A DNA stretch of 64,000 bases from Solobacterium sp. (GTDB lineage: Bacteria > Bacillota_I > Bacilli_A > Erysipelotrichales > Erysipelotrichaceae): contig JAGAVW010000025.1 in assembly GCA_017941735.1 (NCBI GenBank), positions 34,553 through 98,552 on the forward strand. The letters run 5' to 3'. The notes under the pieces are model-generated. The model was not told the DNA's origin. It made no database searches and saw only the letters and a list, made by a program, of their open reading frames with translations. A program made the translations under genes and the position numbers. Shown here one piece after another: positions 1 through 8,744 of this stretch (its first letter is position 1; every line of letters starts with the position of its first letter).

Positions 1-176
1 TGCATGGATACATCATCACGATTCATTGCAAAGTGACCAATGTGCTTATGCATAAATTTTTGGTTATGAACATTTTCGTATTTTGCCATTAAATTACAAA
101 TTTCATTTTTCGATTTCAGCAACCAGAGCTCATGTTCTAGTGCTTCCACTTTTTCAAGTATTTCTTCGTTTGTCAT
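1..176 (-). CDS. SnoaL/NTF2-like protein, N-terminal part (runs off the left edge)
   Basis: Fifty-eight residues of the N-terminus are visible, starting MTNEEILEKVEALEHELW. The segment NEICNLMAKYEN followed by NRDDVS lines up with EIQNQMGRFTA and NEREDVS in the protein at 2124-2789, so I read it as a third paralogue of the SnoaL-like family found on both sides of the substrate-binding protein. The start codon overlaps the stop of the upstream hydrolase gene (ATGA), so the two are translationally coupled in one minus-strand operon. The catalytic part of the fold is outside the window. The relation to the paralogues is seen in the sequence; the biochemical role is unknown. Confidence 0.6.
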   Translation of the reverse strand, partial: MTNEEILEKVEALEHELWLLKSKNEICNLMAKYENVHNQKFMHKHIGHFAMNRDDVSM

Positions 177-913
177 TCTTCTTCAAGCCTTTCTTTTAAT
201 TCAACTAATGCAGTATCCAATGCTACTTTTAAAACATTTGCACAATCTTCTTTTCCAAAACTTACATAGTAATGTCCAGGAAGAAGGATATCTGCAACTT
301 CTTCGTTCATACGACGTAAAGAATTTACATAACCTTTCACATCGGAACCTGGTGGCATAAAGGGAAGTCCAATAGTAATATCATCGTGTGGTGGATCAGG
401 TTGGATTTCTAGGAAGTCTCCTAACGCAATCGCAACTTTATCCTTGAGATATACTTTGATCGCTACCGAACCAGGAGAATGTCCTGGGATATGAATGATT
501 TCAAATTTTGTGCCATTGATATCAAAGACATCTTTATCTTTTACAACGACATCCACTTTGGTTGGTGTGAAGACTGCGCCTGGAAAAAGTTTTTCTATGA
601 TGGGAGGGAATCCATTTTCAATCTCATCTGCATCTTCCGGTCCAACATAAAGTTTGGATCCAAGTTCTTTCACACGGAAACAATTCCCAGAATGATCAAA
701 ATGAGAGTGGGTTAGGAAAGTGTGGGTGATTGGATAAGAATCCAATCCCCACTCCTTTAAACCGTTCATAATGGTATTCCATTGTTGTTCAGAAAATCCA
801 GGGTCAATCATGACAAGTTCATCGCCACATTTTACAACATAGCTATTTGAGTTTGTACGATAGTCAACTCCACTTAATTTATATAGATTTTCACATAATT
901 GCATTAAATTCAC
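173..913 (-). CDS. Metallo-beta-lactamase-fold hydrolase
   Basis: A 246-residue cytoplasmic protein of the metallo-beta-lactamase superfamily. It carries the metal-binding HSHFDH motif at residues 69-74, followed by IPGHSPGS, ALGDFLE and LPGHYY, which supply the remaining metal ligands expected of the fold. No signal peptide is seen. It starts 7 nt after the stop of the substrate-binding lipoprotein gene and overlaps the next SnoaL-like gene by 4 nt, so the three genes form one operon. Family members hydrolyse thioesters, lactones, sulfates or phosphoesters; the substrate cannot be told here. The SnoaL-like neighbours suggest chemistry on a small cyclic compound, which is inference only. Confidence 0.85.
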   Translation of the reverse strand: MNLMQLCENLYKLSGVDYRTNSNSYVVKCGDELVMIDPGFSEQQWNTIMNGLKEWGLDSYPITHTFLTHSHFDHSGNCFRVKELGSKLYVGPEDADEIENGFPPIIEKLFPGAVFTPTKVDVVVKDKDVFDINGTKFEIIHIPGHSPGSVAIKVYLKDKVAIALGDFLEIQPDPPHDDITIGLPFMPPGSDVKGYVNSLRRMNEEVADILLPGHYYVSFGKEDCANVLKVALDTALVELKERLEEE

Positions 914-920
914 CTAAATT

Positions 921-1925
921 CTATTTAACAAAGGTGCTTGCAGAAGAAGCATCAATTTTATCAACATTCATAGGGATAATAGTTTCGGTTTGTGTACCTT
1001 CAATTAGACTAGTAGCTAAATCAACACAACGGATACCTAAAACCAAACTATCAACATCGGTGCTTCCTTTATAGAATCCTTTACCATTGATCATTTCTTC
1101 AGCACCTACAGCTGAAATATCACTACCAAATACCGCAGTCTTAGCAGGATCTTTTCCGGAAGCTTCCATTGCTTGTGCTGCACCTAATGCGGCACCATCA
1201 GTAAGCGTTGCAACAACACTGATGTTTGGATTTGCTTGTAATAAACTTTCAACAGCATCTAATGCACCTGGTGTATCAAGTGCAGCTGCAACACCGACGA
1301 TTTTCGCATTTGGAGCTAAGGAAGTAATGGTTTCTTTTACTGCTGCGTCTCTTTCATTGGTGTTTGCCATACCTAAGCCCATTTCAAGAACTGCAACTTC
1401 TGCTTCTCCATTTAATTCATTGTTAATGAAATCCGCAACCATTTCACCTACAGCTGTACCAACTGCTTTGTTGTCACAAACATAGAATGCATCATAAACA
1501 CCAGAATCCATACCAAAAGAAAGAATCTTAATGCCTTTTGATTGCGCGTCTTCAAGTGTAGATTTTAAAGCATCCGCATCCACACATTGGACAACGATTG
1601 CATCCACGCCTTGAATAATCATAGTTTCAACATCACTAATTTGCTTTGCTGGATCCCCACCTGCATCACCAACAACAAGCGTATAACCAAGTTCATCACA
1701 TCTCTTTTGTGCATCATCACGAATTACTGCAATAGATGTGTCAGATAGACTCATGAATGCAAAACCAATTTTGTAAGCTTTTGATTCTTCGCTAGAGGCT
1801 GCAGACTCTGCAGTTGTAGGTGTTTCAGCACTTGCACTTGCAGGTGCATCGGTAGAACTTGTTGCAGTATTGCTACAAGCAACTAGCGTTGTAAGCGCTA
1901 ACATGATGGAAAATAGTTTTTTCAT
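921..1925 (-). CDS. Sugar-type ABC transporter substrate-binding lipoprotein
   Basis: A 334-residue lipoprotein. A short signal peptide ends in the lipobox LVAC with the lipidated cysteine at residue 17, followed by a Ser/Thr/Ala-rich linker to about residue 50. The rest is a type I periplasmic binding protein fold of the ribose/xylose (Peripla_BP_4) type: YKIGFAFMSLSD opens the first lobe, and VVGDAGGDPAKQISDVETMI and IIQGVDAIVVQCVDADALK are typical. It would sit on the outer face of the membrane and capture a ligand. No permease or ATPase gene lies in the window, so it is an orphan here or its partners lie elsewhere. A GAGGAAG ribosome binding site precedes the start. Confidence 0.9.
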   Translation of the reverse strand: MKKLFSIMLALTTLVACSNTATSSTDAPASASAETPTTAESAASSEESKAYKIGFAFMSLSDTSIAVIRDDAQKRCDELGYTLVVGDAGGDPAKQISDVETMIIQGVDAIVVQCVDADALKSTLEDAQSKGIKILSFGMDSGVYDAFYVCDNKAVGTAVGEMVADFINNELNGEAEVAVLEMGLGMANTNERDAAVKETITSLAPNAKIVGVAAALDTPGALDAVESLLQANPNISVVATLTDGAALGAAQAMEASGKDPAKTAVFGSDISAVGAEEMINGKGFYKGSTDVDSLVLGIRCVDLATSLIEGTQTETIIPMNVDKIDASSASTFVK

Positions 1926-1977
1926 TTTTCTTCCTCCTATCTAATGATGAAAAACTAATATCTATGGATATTGGAAC

Positions 1978-2006
1978 AATATCCTTTGTTAGTTGCATAC
2001 TAGCAA
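1978..2006 (-). promoter_or_regulatory. Putative promoter of the substrate-binding protein operon
   Basis: On the minus strand TTGCTA (2001-2006) is followed after 17 nt by GATATT (1978-1983), about 50 nt upstream of the lipoprotein start. This is a fair but not perfect sigma-A-type match, read by eye. Confidence 0.4.
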
Positions 2007-2039
2007 AGCGATAAAATTGTATGCAATGGAAAATAGGGG

Positions 2040-2059
2040 CATTGCACATACGTGCAATG
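2040..2059. promoter_or_regulatory. Palindromic operator candidate in the divergent intergenic region
   Basis: CATTGCAC and GTGCAATG form a perfect 8-bp inverted repeat with a 4-nt spacer (ATAC). It lies between the two divergently transcribed groups of SnoaL-like genes, where a repressor or activator could control both directions. Another TGCAATGG occurs about 20 nt to the left. Confidence 0.45.
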
Positions 2060-2123
2060 TGAAAAAACATGTTAAGTTTGTGTTCGCATTTTTTATGATT
2101 ATGTTAGGAAGTGAGGGAAACTT

Positions 2124-2789
2124 ATGATTAACTTGGAGCGTAAAGAAAAATTACGCAATCAAATGATTCGACTAGAAGCATATAATGAAATCCAAAATCA
2201 AATGGGACGTTTTACAGCAGCAATTAATTATAAAGAAATGAAATGTATGTCTTTTTTTTCTAATGAAAGAGAAGACGTATCCTTAGAGTATGCGGATGAA
2301 GGCATATTTGTGGGAAGAGAAGCAATCCAAACTTTTCTTTCGGAATCGATAGGAAAAGGATATGAAGAAGGAGAGTTAATTGATTTCCAATTAACAACAC
2401 CAATTATTGAAGTTGCAAAAGATGTAAAGAGTGCACGTGCAGTATGGTGGTCACCAGGAATCACCTCTTTAGCTAAGGAGAACAACAATCCACAACCTAT
2501 TTGGTTATGGGGAGAGGTAGCGGTAGATTTTGTATATGAAAACGGGCAATGGCTCATTTTGCATCTGCATTATTTCCGCACTGTGAAATGTGATTATCAT
2601 AAAGGATGGGTGGAAGATACAAGTATGATTAACCGACCCAATATCCCCATGCATCCTCTTGCTCAACCGACAACTTATCATAATCCATACCATTCAAAAG
2701 CAATACGTTATGGAATACCTGCGGCGCCTTATGCCTATGAAACAGAAGATGGTGCAAATTGGATGTTACGGAATGATAAAACAAAATAA
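2124..2789 (+). CDS. SnoaL/NTF2-like family protein
   Basis: A 221-residue soluble protein whose length, aromatic-rich C-terminal half and segments TTPIIEVAKD, ARAVWWSPG and HKGWVEDTS fit the SnoaL-like/NTF2-fold (alpha+beta barrel) proteins annotated as nuclear transport factor 2 family. It is a paralogue of the next gene, which shares TTPIIEV, WWS and GWVED, and of the partial gene at the left edge. Members of this fold include polyketide cyclases, dehydratases such as the bile-acid enzyme BaiE, and binding proteins without catalysis. No specific activity can be assigned. The start follows a weak GTGAGGGA ribosome binding site, and the gene is co-directional with its paralogue. Confidence 0.75.
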   Translation: MINLERKEKLRNQMIRLEAYNEIQNQMGRFTAAINYKEMKCMSFFSNEREDVSLEYADEGIFVGREAIQTFLSESIGKGYEEGELIDFQLTTPIIEVAKDVKSARAVWWSPGITSLAKENNNPQPIWLWGEVAVDFVYENGQWLILHLHYFRTVKCDYHKGWVEDTSMINRPNIPMHPLAQPTTYHNPYHSKAIRYGIPAAPYAYETEDGANWMLRNDKTK

Positions 2790-2798
2790 GAGGTGGCT

Positions 2799-3461
2799 AT
2801 GATTACAATTGAAGATTTAGATGTGTTAGAGGAAGATGAGTTTGCCGAATTAGAAAGGCGAATCGAAACACAAATAGCAATATGGGAAATCAAAAACCTG
2901 AGAGGGAGGATGGCAATTTTTCATGATGATCAACATATAGGGGAGCCACGTCTTGAATTAAAGGCAATTCATCATCCTAGCTTTGATGTGGAAGGAGAGA
3001 TGAATTTTCGAAAGACACCCGTTGTGGATAGTTTAGAGGGAAATATGTTGATTCACCCTATCACAACACCAATCATCGAAGTAAATAAAGACAATTCAAA
3101 GGCAAGAGGTCTTTGGTGGTCAATCGGAATAGAGGGTTTATCTAAGTTTCGCGAGACACCCATGGCAATATGGAGTGTTGGCATGATTCCAGGCGTTCAT
3201 GTAAAAGAAAAAGATGGATGGAAGATATTGTCAGGTATGTGGCAACGAACAACAAAAAATGAATTCCATGCAGGTTGGGTAGAGGATATGCAACCAACAA
3301 ATACCCGTCCACAGATTTCAAAAGAAGAGGATAGGGCGCGTTTAGGTAAATATGCATACCAAAAAAATGAAAAGCGTAAATCTATTTCGCAACCTCCTTA
3401 TCCGGATACATGGGAAAAATATCCTGATGAACTTGACCAAACGTGGCAAGAAATGAAGTAA
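2799..3461 (+). CDS. SnoaL/NTF2-like family protein, second paralogue
   Basis: A 220-residue paralogue of the preceding gene. The shared landmarks are TTPIIEVNKD, ARGLWWSIG and HAGWVEDMQ. It lacks the REDVS segment of its neighbours near residue 50, so its pocket may differ. I chose the ATG at 2799 because GAGGTGG (2790-2796) lies just in front of it; an in-frame GTG at 2793 lies inside that ribosome binding site and is less likely. The gene starts 9 nt after the stop of the first paralogue and is followed by a terminator-like hairpin, so the pair forms a short operon. The function is unknown beyond the fold. Confidence 0.72.
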   Translation: MITIEDLDVLEEDEFAELERRIETQIAIWEIKNLRGRMAIFHDDQHIGEPRLELKAIHHPSFDVEGEMNFRKTPVVDSLEGNMLIHPITTPIIEVNKDNSKARGLWWSIGIEGLSKFRETPMAIWSVGMIPGVHVKEKDGWKILSGMWQRTTKNEFHAGWVEDMQPTNTRPQISKEEDRARLGKYAYQKNEKRKSISQPPYPDTWEKYPDELDQTWQEMK

Positions 3462-3506
3462 AAGTCATATAAATTCCCTTTTCTTGGGAAATAATTTGAA
3501 AAATGT

Positions 3507-3537
3507 AAGCGGAAACATAAAAATTTCCGCTTTTCTG
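3507..3537 (+). terminator. Intrinsic terminator after the SnoaL-like gene pair
   Basis: AAGCGGAAA and TTTCCGCTT form a 9-bp stem with an 8-nt loop, followed by a T-rich tract. A smaller hairpin (TTCCC/GGGAA, 3474-3490) precedes it. It separates the accessory operon from the ribosomal operon. Confidence 0.8.
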
Positions 3538-3605
3538 TTTGAAAAAGGTTGAAAAGGCAACCAAAATGAAAATTTTCATTATTTTAAAAAAGTTTAAAAA
3601 AATGC

Positions 3606-3634
3606 TTGCATAAGCCATTTTAGAGTGATATTAT
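3606..3634 (+). promoter_or_regulatory. Promoter of the ribosomal protein superoperon
   Basis: TTGCAT (3606-3611), a 17-nt spacer and TATTAT (3629-3634) form a good sigma-A promoter. An A-rich stretch just upstream could act as an UP element. Transcription would begin near 3641. Confidence 0.8.
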
Positions 3635-3640
3635 ACCAAA

Positions 3641-3765
3641 GCACTCGTGTAGACGTGGGAGGTTGCCGGCACGCTGAAAGACGTTGTCACAACGTGATAA
3701 CCGGGGAATTTCCACTGAGCGATTCCTATATATAAATAGGAAGTGAATATAAGGAGGAAAAATTC
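3641..3765 (+). promoter_or_regulatory. Structured 5' leader of the S10 operon
   Basis: The untranslated leader of about 125 nt can fold. GTGGGA (3655-3660) can pair with TTCCAC near 3710-3715, CCGG (3666-3669) with CCGG (3701-3704), and ACGTTG/CAACGT (3681-3695) forms a perfect 6-bp hairpin with a 3-nt loop. A second small stem lies around 3722-3742. Ribosomal protein leaders upstream of rpsJ are known in Firmicutes and in gamma-proteobacteria, where L4 is the regulator. The protein binding this leader cannot be named from the sequence. Confidence 0.55.
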
Positions 3766-4077
3766 ATGGCAAAAAACGCTGTAAGAATTCGTTTGAAGGC
3801 TTATGAGAACAGAAATCTAGATGCAGCCAGCCAAAAAATTGTTGAGACTGTCAACAATCATGGCGCAAAAAAGATTGTAGGACCTGTTCCACTTCCAACG
3901 GAAAGAGAAGTGATTACAGTACTACGTGCTGTTCACAAGTACAAGGACTCTCGTGAGCAATTCGAGATCCGCACGCACAAGAGACTAATTGAAATCATTG
4001 GTCCTAGTGCTGAGACGATTGATGCACTCAGTAGATTAGATCTACCTAGTGGTGTAGACATCGAAATCAAGCTTTAA
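3766..4077 (+). CDS. rpsJ: 30S ribosomal protein S10
   Basis: The 103 residues match full-length S10 (NusE), a 30S head protein that also joins the NusB antitermination complex. [20 protein letters not shown] at the start, VGPVPLPTE in the middle and the C-terminal [19 protein letters not shown] are diagnostic. It is the first gene of the superoperon, behind a strong AAGGAGG site, and is translated from the structured leader described above. Confidence 0.97.
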   Translation: MAKNAVRIRLKAYENRNLDAASQKIVETVNNHGAKKIVGPVPLPTEREVITVLRAVHKYKDSREQFEIRTHKRLIEIIGPSAETIDALSRLDLPSGVDIEIKL

Positions 4078-4100
4078 GGAAAGGGACCGGGTGATTAAAT

Positions 4101-4871
4101 ATGAAAGGTATCTTAGGACGTAAACTCGGCATGACGCAAGTCTTTACAGAAAATGGAGCACTCATTCCAGTTACTGTAATTGAAGTACAACCAAACGTCG
4201 TGTTGCAGAAGAAAACAAATGAGATCGACGGTTATGAAGCACTACAACTTGGCTATGAAGATGTCAAAGAACAACGTGCAAACAAGCCATCGATTGGACA
4301 TGCAAAGAAAGCAAACACTGCGCCAAAGAAATACATCCGTGAAATCAAAGCAGATGAAATGATGGACCAAGAAGTTGGTGCACTTATCAAAGCAGATGTA
4401 TTCGAAGCAGGTGATGTCGTAGATGTAACTGGTATTTCTAAAGGTAAAGGATACTCAGGTACAATCAAACGTTACAACGCACATCGTGGTCCAGAATCGC
4501 ACGGTGGTTCCAAAAACGTTCGTCACATTGGATCATTAGCAACAACAGGTCGTAACAATGGACGTATCGAAAAGAACACACCAATGCCAGGACACTTAGG
4601 AGTTGATACAACAACCAACCAAAACTTAACGGTTATTAAGGTTGATGCAGAAGAAGGCTACATTCTCGTTAAGGGAAATGTACCAGGTCCAAGAAAAGGA
4701 CTTGTCATCATTAAGACAACTGTAAAACCGGTTAAGAAAGTTGCGGTAGAAGAATTAATCAGCTACGCAAAAGAAGAACCAGTCGTGGAAGAAGCTCCTG
4801 CAGAGGAAGAAGTTGTAGAAGAAACTCCAGTTGAAGAAGCTGCTCCAGCAGAAAACGAAGAAGGAAAGTAG
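4101..4871 (+). CDS. rplC: 50S ribosomal protein L3 with acidic C-terminal tail
   Basis: L3 is an early-assembling 50S protein near the peptidyl transferase centre. The body is typical: MKGILGRKLGMTQVF at the start, then SKGKGYSGTIKRYN, RGPESHGGSKNVRHIGS and MPGHLG. At 256 residues it is longer than the usual 205-215. From about residue 213 it continues into a Glu/Val/Ala/Pro-rich tail built from VVEEAPAEEE and VEETPVEEA. The tail is in frame, has an unchanged reading frame and ends in a normal stop. Such a tail is not part of the L3 fold and must protrude. S3 and S19 in this operon have comparable extensions. Confidence 0.96.
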   Translation: MKGILGRKLGMTQVFTENGALIPVTVIEVQPNVVLQKKTNEIDGYEALQLGYEDVKEQRANKPSIGHAKKANTAPKKYIREIKADEMMDQEVGALIKADVFEAGDVVDVTGISKGKGYSGTIKRYNAHRGPESHGGSKNVRHIGSLATTGRNNGRIEKNTPMPGHLGVDTTTNQNLTVIKVDAEEGYILVKGNVPGPRKGLVIIKTTVKPVKKVAVEELISYAKEEPVVEEAPAEEEVVEETPVEEAAPAENEEGK

Positions 4872-4883
4872 AGGAGGTAAGTC

Positions 4884-5513
4884 ATGTCTAAGGTTGATGT
4901 ATTTAGCCAGGAAGCCAAAAAAGTTAAGACAATGGATCTTTCTGACGAAGTATTTGGAATCGAACCAAATCAACAAGCAATTTATGATGCGGTCCTCGTC
5001 TACCAAGCTGGTTTAAGACAAGGCACACATAACACACTTACAAGAGCCTATGTAAGTGGTACAGGTAAAAAACCATTCCGTCAAAAAGGAACAGGTAGAG
5101 CACGTCAAGGTTCAACACGTGCAACACAATGGAGAGGTGGCGCCATCGCATTTGGTCCACATCCACGTAAATATGGTTACAAGTTGAACCGCAAAGTTCG
5201 TCAATTAGCACTCCGTAGTGCATTAAGTGAAAAGTTACAAGGTGAAAACTTAACTGTTCTTGAAAACTTGAACTTTGACGAAATGAAAACAAAGAAAGCT
5301 GTTGCGCTAATGAAGGCGTTTGAATTTGACCGCAAGACATTATTCGTTGCGGATGCATCGGAAGATTATGACAATGCATACATCTCCATGCGTAACATTC
5401 CAAATGCATTAGTCGTCTGTGTAGAAGAATTAAATGTTTATGACATCGTCAATGCAGATAAGATTGTCTTCACAGAAGCAGCGGCTACGACAGCTGGGGA
5501 GGTATTTGCATAA
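4884..5513 (+). CDS. rplD: 50S ribosomal protein L4
   Basis: A 209-residue L4 with the conserved extended-loop region RAYVSGTGKKPFRQKGTGRA and RQGSTRATQWRGGAIAFGPH, which lines the exit tunnel. In some bacteria L4 also regulates the S10 operon. It starts 12 nt after rplC behind AGAGGAGG, and its stop codon overlaps the rplW start (TAATG), indicating coupled translation. Confidence 0.97.
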   Translation: MSKVDVFSQEAKKVKTMDLSDEVFGIEPNQQAIYDAVLVYQAGLRQGTHNTLTRAYVSGTGKKPFRQKGTGRARQGSTRATQWRGGAIAFGPHPRKYGYKLNRKVRQLALRSALSEKLQGENLTVLENLNFDEMKTKKAVALMKAFEFDRKTLFVADASEDYDNAYISMRNIPNALVVCVEELNVYDIVNADKIVFTEAAATTAGEVFA

Positions 5514-5806
5514 TGAGTGCTCGTGACATTATCATTCGCCCAATTATCACCGAAAAGAGTATGCGTGATAATAGTGAAGGCAATAAGGTTTACTTCGAAG
5601 TACGCAAAGACGCAAACAAAACAGCTGTTGCGCAGGCAATCGAAGAGATCTATCACATCAAGCCTGAAAAAGTAAACATTGTAAACGTTCATCCAAAAAC
5701 AAAACGTGTTGGACGTTACACTGGTAAGACAAACGCAGTGCGTAAAGCAATTGTGAAGTTACCAGAAGGACAAGATATCAGCTTGTTCAATGACGAGAAT
5801 AAATAA
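5513..5806 (+). CDS. rplW: 50S ribosomal protein L23
   Basis: The 97 residues match L23, which sits at the tunnel exit and is the docking site for trigger factor and SRP. RDIIIRPIITEKSM at the start and VNIVNVHPKTKRVGRYTGKT are typical. It overlaps rplD by one base. The following gap of 64 nt before rplB is longer than most in this operon and holds a small hairpin. Confidence 0.96.
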   Translation: MSARDIIIRPIITEKSMRDNSEGNKVYFEVRKDANKTAVAQAIEEIYHIKPEKVNIVNVHPKTKRVGRYTGKTNAVRKAIVKLPEGQDISLFNDENK

Positions 5807-5817
5807 GCTGATACAAC

Positions 5818-5845
5818 TATCGGAGGAAGACGCGATCTCCGGATA
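5818..5845 (+). other. Small hairpin in the rplW-rplB gap
   Basis: TATCGGAG (5818-5825) can pair with CTCCGGATA (5837-5845) with one bulged base. There is no T tract, so it is not a terminator. It may protect or process the mRNA between the two genes. Confidence 0.35.
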
Positions 5846-5870
5846 AGATGCGAAAGGAAAGTAGAGAAAA

Positions 5871-6704
5871 ATGACAGTCATTAAGTATAAGCCGACGACA
5901 AATGGTCGTCGCAACATGACGACACTCAGCAATGACCGCATTACAAAGTCAAAGCCAGAGAAAAGCTTGGTCGTCAAAAAAGTAAGCACTGGTGGCCGTG
6001 GTAATACAGGACGTATTACAACAAGACATCACGGCGGCGGTGTCAAACAAAAATACAGAATTATTGATTTCAAGAGAAACAAAGACAACATCGAAGGTGT
6101 TGTAGCAGCAATTGAGTACGATCCAAATCGTAACGCAAACATTGCCCTCATCAACTATAAAGATGGTGAAAAACGCTACATTATCTGCCCACAACAACTT
6201 GAAGTAGGCAATAAAGTCATCAGTGGCGAAGCGGTGGACATCAAGGTCGGAAATGCGATGGAACTTCGCAACATTCCAGAAGGTACCTTCGTACACTGTG
6301 TCGAGATGACCCCAGGAAAAGGTGGACAAATGGCACGTGCTGCTGGATGTTCCGCACAAATCCTAGGCTTCGATGGCCCATATGCAACCTTACGTTTATC
6401 CAGTGGTGAAGTTCGTAAAGTGCGCAACAACTGCCGCGCAACCGTTGGTATCGTAGGAAATGAAGACTACAGTTTGATTAACTGGGGTAAAGCAGGTCGT
6501 AATCGTTGGAAGGGTATTCGCCCAACCGTACGTGGTTCTGCGATGAACCCGGTTGACCACCCACACGGTGGTGGTGAAGGACGTACACCAGTTGGACGTA
6601 AATCGCCAATGACCCCATGGGGCAAGAAAGCAATGGGTGTTAAGACACGTAAACATAAGAAAGCATCTAACGCACTCATCATGAGTCGCCGTAAAGGTAA
6701 GTAA
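5871..6704 (+). CDS. rplB: 50S ribosomal protein L2
   Basis: A 277-residue, full-length L2, needed for subunit association and peptidyl transfer. [32 protein letters not shown] and the C-terminal [20 protein letters not shown], with the conserved functional histidine, are all present. A purine-rich AAAGGAAAG region serves as ribosome binding site. It is followed by rpsS after 19 nt. Confidence 0.97.
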   Translation: MTVIKYKPTTNGRRNMTTLSNDRITKSKPEKSLVVKKVSTGGRGNTGRITTRHHGGGVKQKYRIIDFKRNKDNIEGVVAAIEYDPNRNANIALINYKDGEKRYIICPQQLEVGNKVISGEAVDIKVGNAMELRNIPEGTFVHCVEMTPGKGGQMARAAGCSAQILGFDGPYATLRLSSGEVRKVRNNCRATVGIVGNEDYSLINWGKAGRNRWKGIRPTVRGSAMNPVDHPHGGGEGRTPVGRKSPMTPWGKKAMGVKTRKHKKASNALIMSRRKGK

Positions 6705-6723
6705 TTGAAAGGAGAAAGAAAAA

Positions 6724-7098
6724 ATGTCAAGAAGTGTTAAAAAAGGTCCATTCTGTGATGCAAGCTTGATGAAAAAAGTAGAAGCACAAAATGCCGCAAA
6801 CCGTAAAGAAGTGATTAAGACATGGTCTCGCCGTTCAGTTATTTATCCAAGCTTTGTAGAACATACATTCGCTGTATACAACGGCAAAGAACATGTGCCA
6901 GTCTATGTTACCGAAGATATGGTTGGACATAAACTTGGTGAATTCGTATTAACACGTCGCTTTGGTGGACATGGCGACAGCAAAGGAACTACCTCTGGTG
7001 GTGGAGGCGGAAATGCCGCTGCACTCGCAGCAGCTAATGCTGCATCAAGCGCAGCACCTGCTCCAGCAGCTGCACCAGCTGAGGATAAGGAAGCGTAA
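6724..7098 (+). CDS. rpsS: 30S ribosomal protein S19 with Gly/Ala-rich C-terminal extension
   Basis: The first 90 or so residues are a normal S19 ([56 protein letters not shown]), a 30S head protein next to the A-site tRNA. The protein is 124 residues long instead of about 92. The extra tail runs [20 protein letters not shown] and then alternates Ala and Pro, ending in acidic EDKEA. The tail is coded in frame before a normal stop and a standard gap to rplV. Its role is unknown. Confidence 0.95.
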   Translation: MSRSVKKGPFCDASLMKKVEAQNAANRKEVIKTWSRRSVIYPSFVEHTFAVYNGKEHVPVYVTEDMVGHKLGEFVLTRRFGGHGDSKGTTSGGGGGNAAALAAANAASSAAPAPAAAPAEDKEA

Positions 7099-7112
7099 GG
7101 AGGAGAATGAAT

Positions 7113-7448
7113 ATGGATGTAAAAGCTACTGCTAAAACCGTTCGTTGCACCCCTCGTAAAGCTCGCTTAGTCTTAGACCTAATTCGTGGCAAGAGTGTAG
7201 AAGAAGCACTCGCAATGCTACAATTCATGCCTAACCAAGCAGCTGGCGCTGTAGCGAAAGTAGTCAAAAGTGCTGCGGCTAACGCAACACACAATCATCA
7301 ATTAGATGAAACAAAACTCTATGTAAAGAGTTGTTATGCAGACGAAGGAATCGTCATGAAGAGATGGATGCCTCGCGCAAAAGGTAGTGCATCACAAATT
7401 CTAAAGAGAACGAGCCACATTACAGTTGTGGTATCGGATGAGAAGTAA
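7113..7448 (+). CDS. rplV: 50S ribosomal protein L22
   Basis: L22 lines the exit tunnel with a long beta-hairpin. [20 protein letters not shown] at the start and [20 protein letters not shown] in the hairpin are typical. I chose the ATG at 7113 because AGGAGG (7098-7103) lies 9 nt before it and the product then begins MDVKATAK as in relatives. An in-frame ATG at 7107 is only 3 nt from that site. Confidence 0.95.
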   Translation: MDVKATAKTVRCTPRKARLVLDLIRGKSVEEALAMLQFMPNQAAGAVAKVVKSAAANATHNHQLDETKLYVKSCYADEGIVMKRWMPRAKGSASQILKRTSHITVVVSDEK

Positions 7449-7465
7449 GGAGGAAAAGCGAAGCT

Positions 7466-8326
7466 ATGGGACAAAAAGTAAGCCCGATCGGCATGAGAGT
7501 TGGCGTTATCCGCGACTGGGAATCCAGATGGTATGCAGAAAAAGCTGACTTTGGTGAATTGTTAAATGAAGATGTAAAAGTTCGCGAATTCCTTTCGAAA
7601 GAATTGAAAGATGCGTACATCTCTCACATTGAAATTGAACGTACTTCAAAGAAAGATTTGAAAGTCATTATCCGCTGTTCAAGACCTGGTGCTGCCGTTG
7701 GTAAAGATGACAATGGTAAGGACCGTATGGATGTCTTGAAACAAAAGATTTCCAAATTGGTTGGCGATAAGAACGTAAAGATTGATGTCGTACAAATCGC
7801 AAATCCAGATTTAGATGCAACCTTAGTTGCTCGTAAGATCTGCGAACAATTAGAACAACGTCAATCCTTCCGTATTGCGCAAAAGAAAGCCATCCAACAA
7901 ACTATGCGTTCTGGCGCAAAAGGAATTAAAACTTTAGCGGCTGGTCGTTTAGGTGGAGCAGAAATTGCTCGTTCTGAAGGTTACTCTCAAGGTGTTGTAC
8001 CTTTACATACATTGCGTAGTGACATTGACTATGCGTGGGATGAAGCACATACAACGTATGGAAAAATTGGTGTAAAAGTTTGGATCTGCCGTGGCGAAGT
8101 ATTGCCAGGACAAATGGTCAAAGAACCAGAAGCACCAGCACGTCCAGCACGTGACAACCGTCGTGGTGGCAAAAACAACCGTGGCGATCGTAGACCTGGC
8201 CGTTCACGTAAAGAAGAAAATGCGGAAGCTCCAGTAGAGGCACAAAACGTTGCTGCACCAGTGGAAACACCGGTTGAAGCACCAGTAACCGCCCCAGAAG
8301 AAACAACAGAGGGAGGTAACGAATAA
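7466..8326 (+). CDS. rpsC: 30S ribosomal protein S3 with long C-terminal extension
   Basis: S3 lies at the mRNA entry channel and has helicase-like function. [20 protein letters not shown], the KH-domain region and [20 protein letters not shown] are typical, covering about 215 residues. The protein is 286 long. From about residue 220 it has an Arg/Gly-rich stretch ([20 protein letters not shown]) and then an acidic, Pro/Val/Ala-rich tail with [19 protein letters not shown]. The basic-then-acidic extension is not part of the fold. Its stop overlaps the rplP start. Confidence 0.95.
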   Translation: MGQKVSPIGMRVGVIRDWESRWYAEKADFGELLNEDVKVREFLSKELKDAYISHIEIERTSKKDLKVIIRCSRPGAAVGKDDNGKDRMDVLKQKISKLVGDKNVKIDVVQIANPDLDATLVARKICEQLEQRQSFRIAQKKAIQQTMRSGAKGIKTLAAGRLGGAEIARSEGYSQGVVPLHTLRSDIDYAWDEAHTTYGKIGVKVWICRGEVLPGQMVKEPEAPARPARDNRRGGKNNRGDRRPGRSRKEENAEAPVEAQNVAAPVETPVEAPVTAPEETTEGGNE

Positions 8327-8742
8327 TGTTAATGCCAAAACGTACAAAATACAGAAGACCTCATCGTTTGAGTTATGAAGGCCGTGCAAAAGCAGGACGT
8401 GAATTAGCGTTCGGTGATTACGGTATCGTAGCAGACGAAGGTGCATATATCAGCAGTAACCAAATCGAAGCTGCACGTATCGCTATGACACGTTATATGG
8501 ACCGTGGTGGTAAAGTATGGATTAAAATTTTCCCACATTTAGCAAAAACAAAGAAACCTCTCGAAGTTCGTATGGGTTCTGGTAAAGGTGCTCCTGATCA
8601 TTGGGTAGCTGTTGTTCAACCAGGTAGAATCCTATTCGAAATCGCCGGGGTGAGTGAAGAAGTGGCACGTGAAGCATTGCGCTTAGGCGCGAACAAACTT
8701 TGCGTCAAGACCCGCTTTGTAAAAAGGGAAGGCGGTAAGTAA
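8326..8742 (+). CDS. rplP: 50S ribosomal protein L16
   Basis: A 138-residue L16, needed for A-site tRNA positioning and late 50S assembly. It starts [20 protein letters not shown] and keeps [25 protein letters not shown] (8312-8316) stands 9 nt before the ATG at 8326, which favours it over the ATG two codons later. The start overlaps the rpsC stop (TAATG). Confidence 0.97.
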   Translation: MLMPKRTKYRRPHRLSYEGRAKAGRELAFGDYGIVADEGAYISSNQIEAARIAMTRYMDRGGKVWIKIFPHLAKTKKPLEVRMGSGKGAPDHWVAVVQPGRILFEIAGVSEEVAREALRLGANKLCVKTRFVKREGGK

Positions 8743-8744
8743 TC

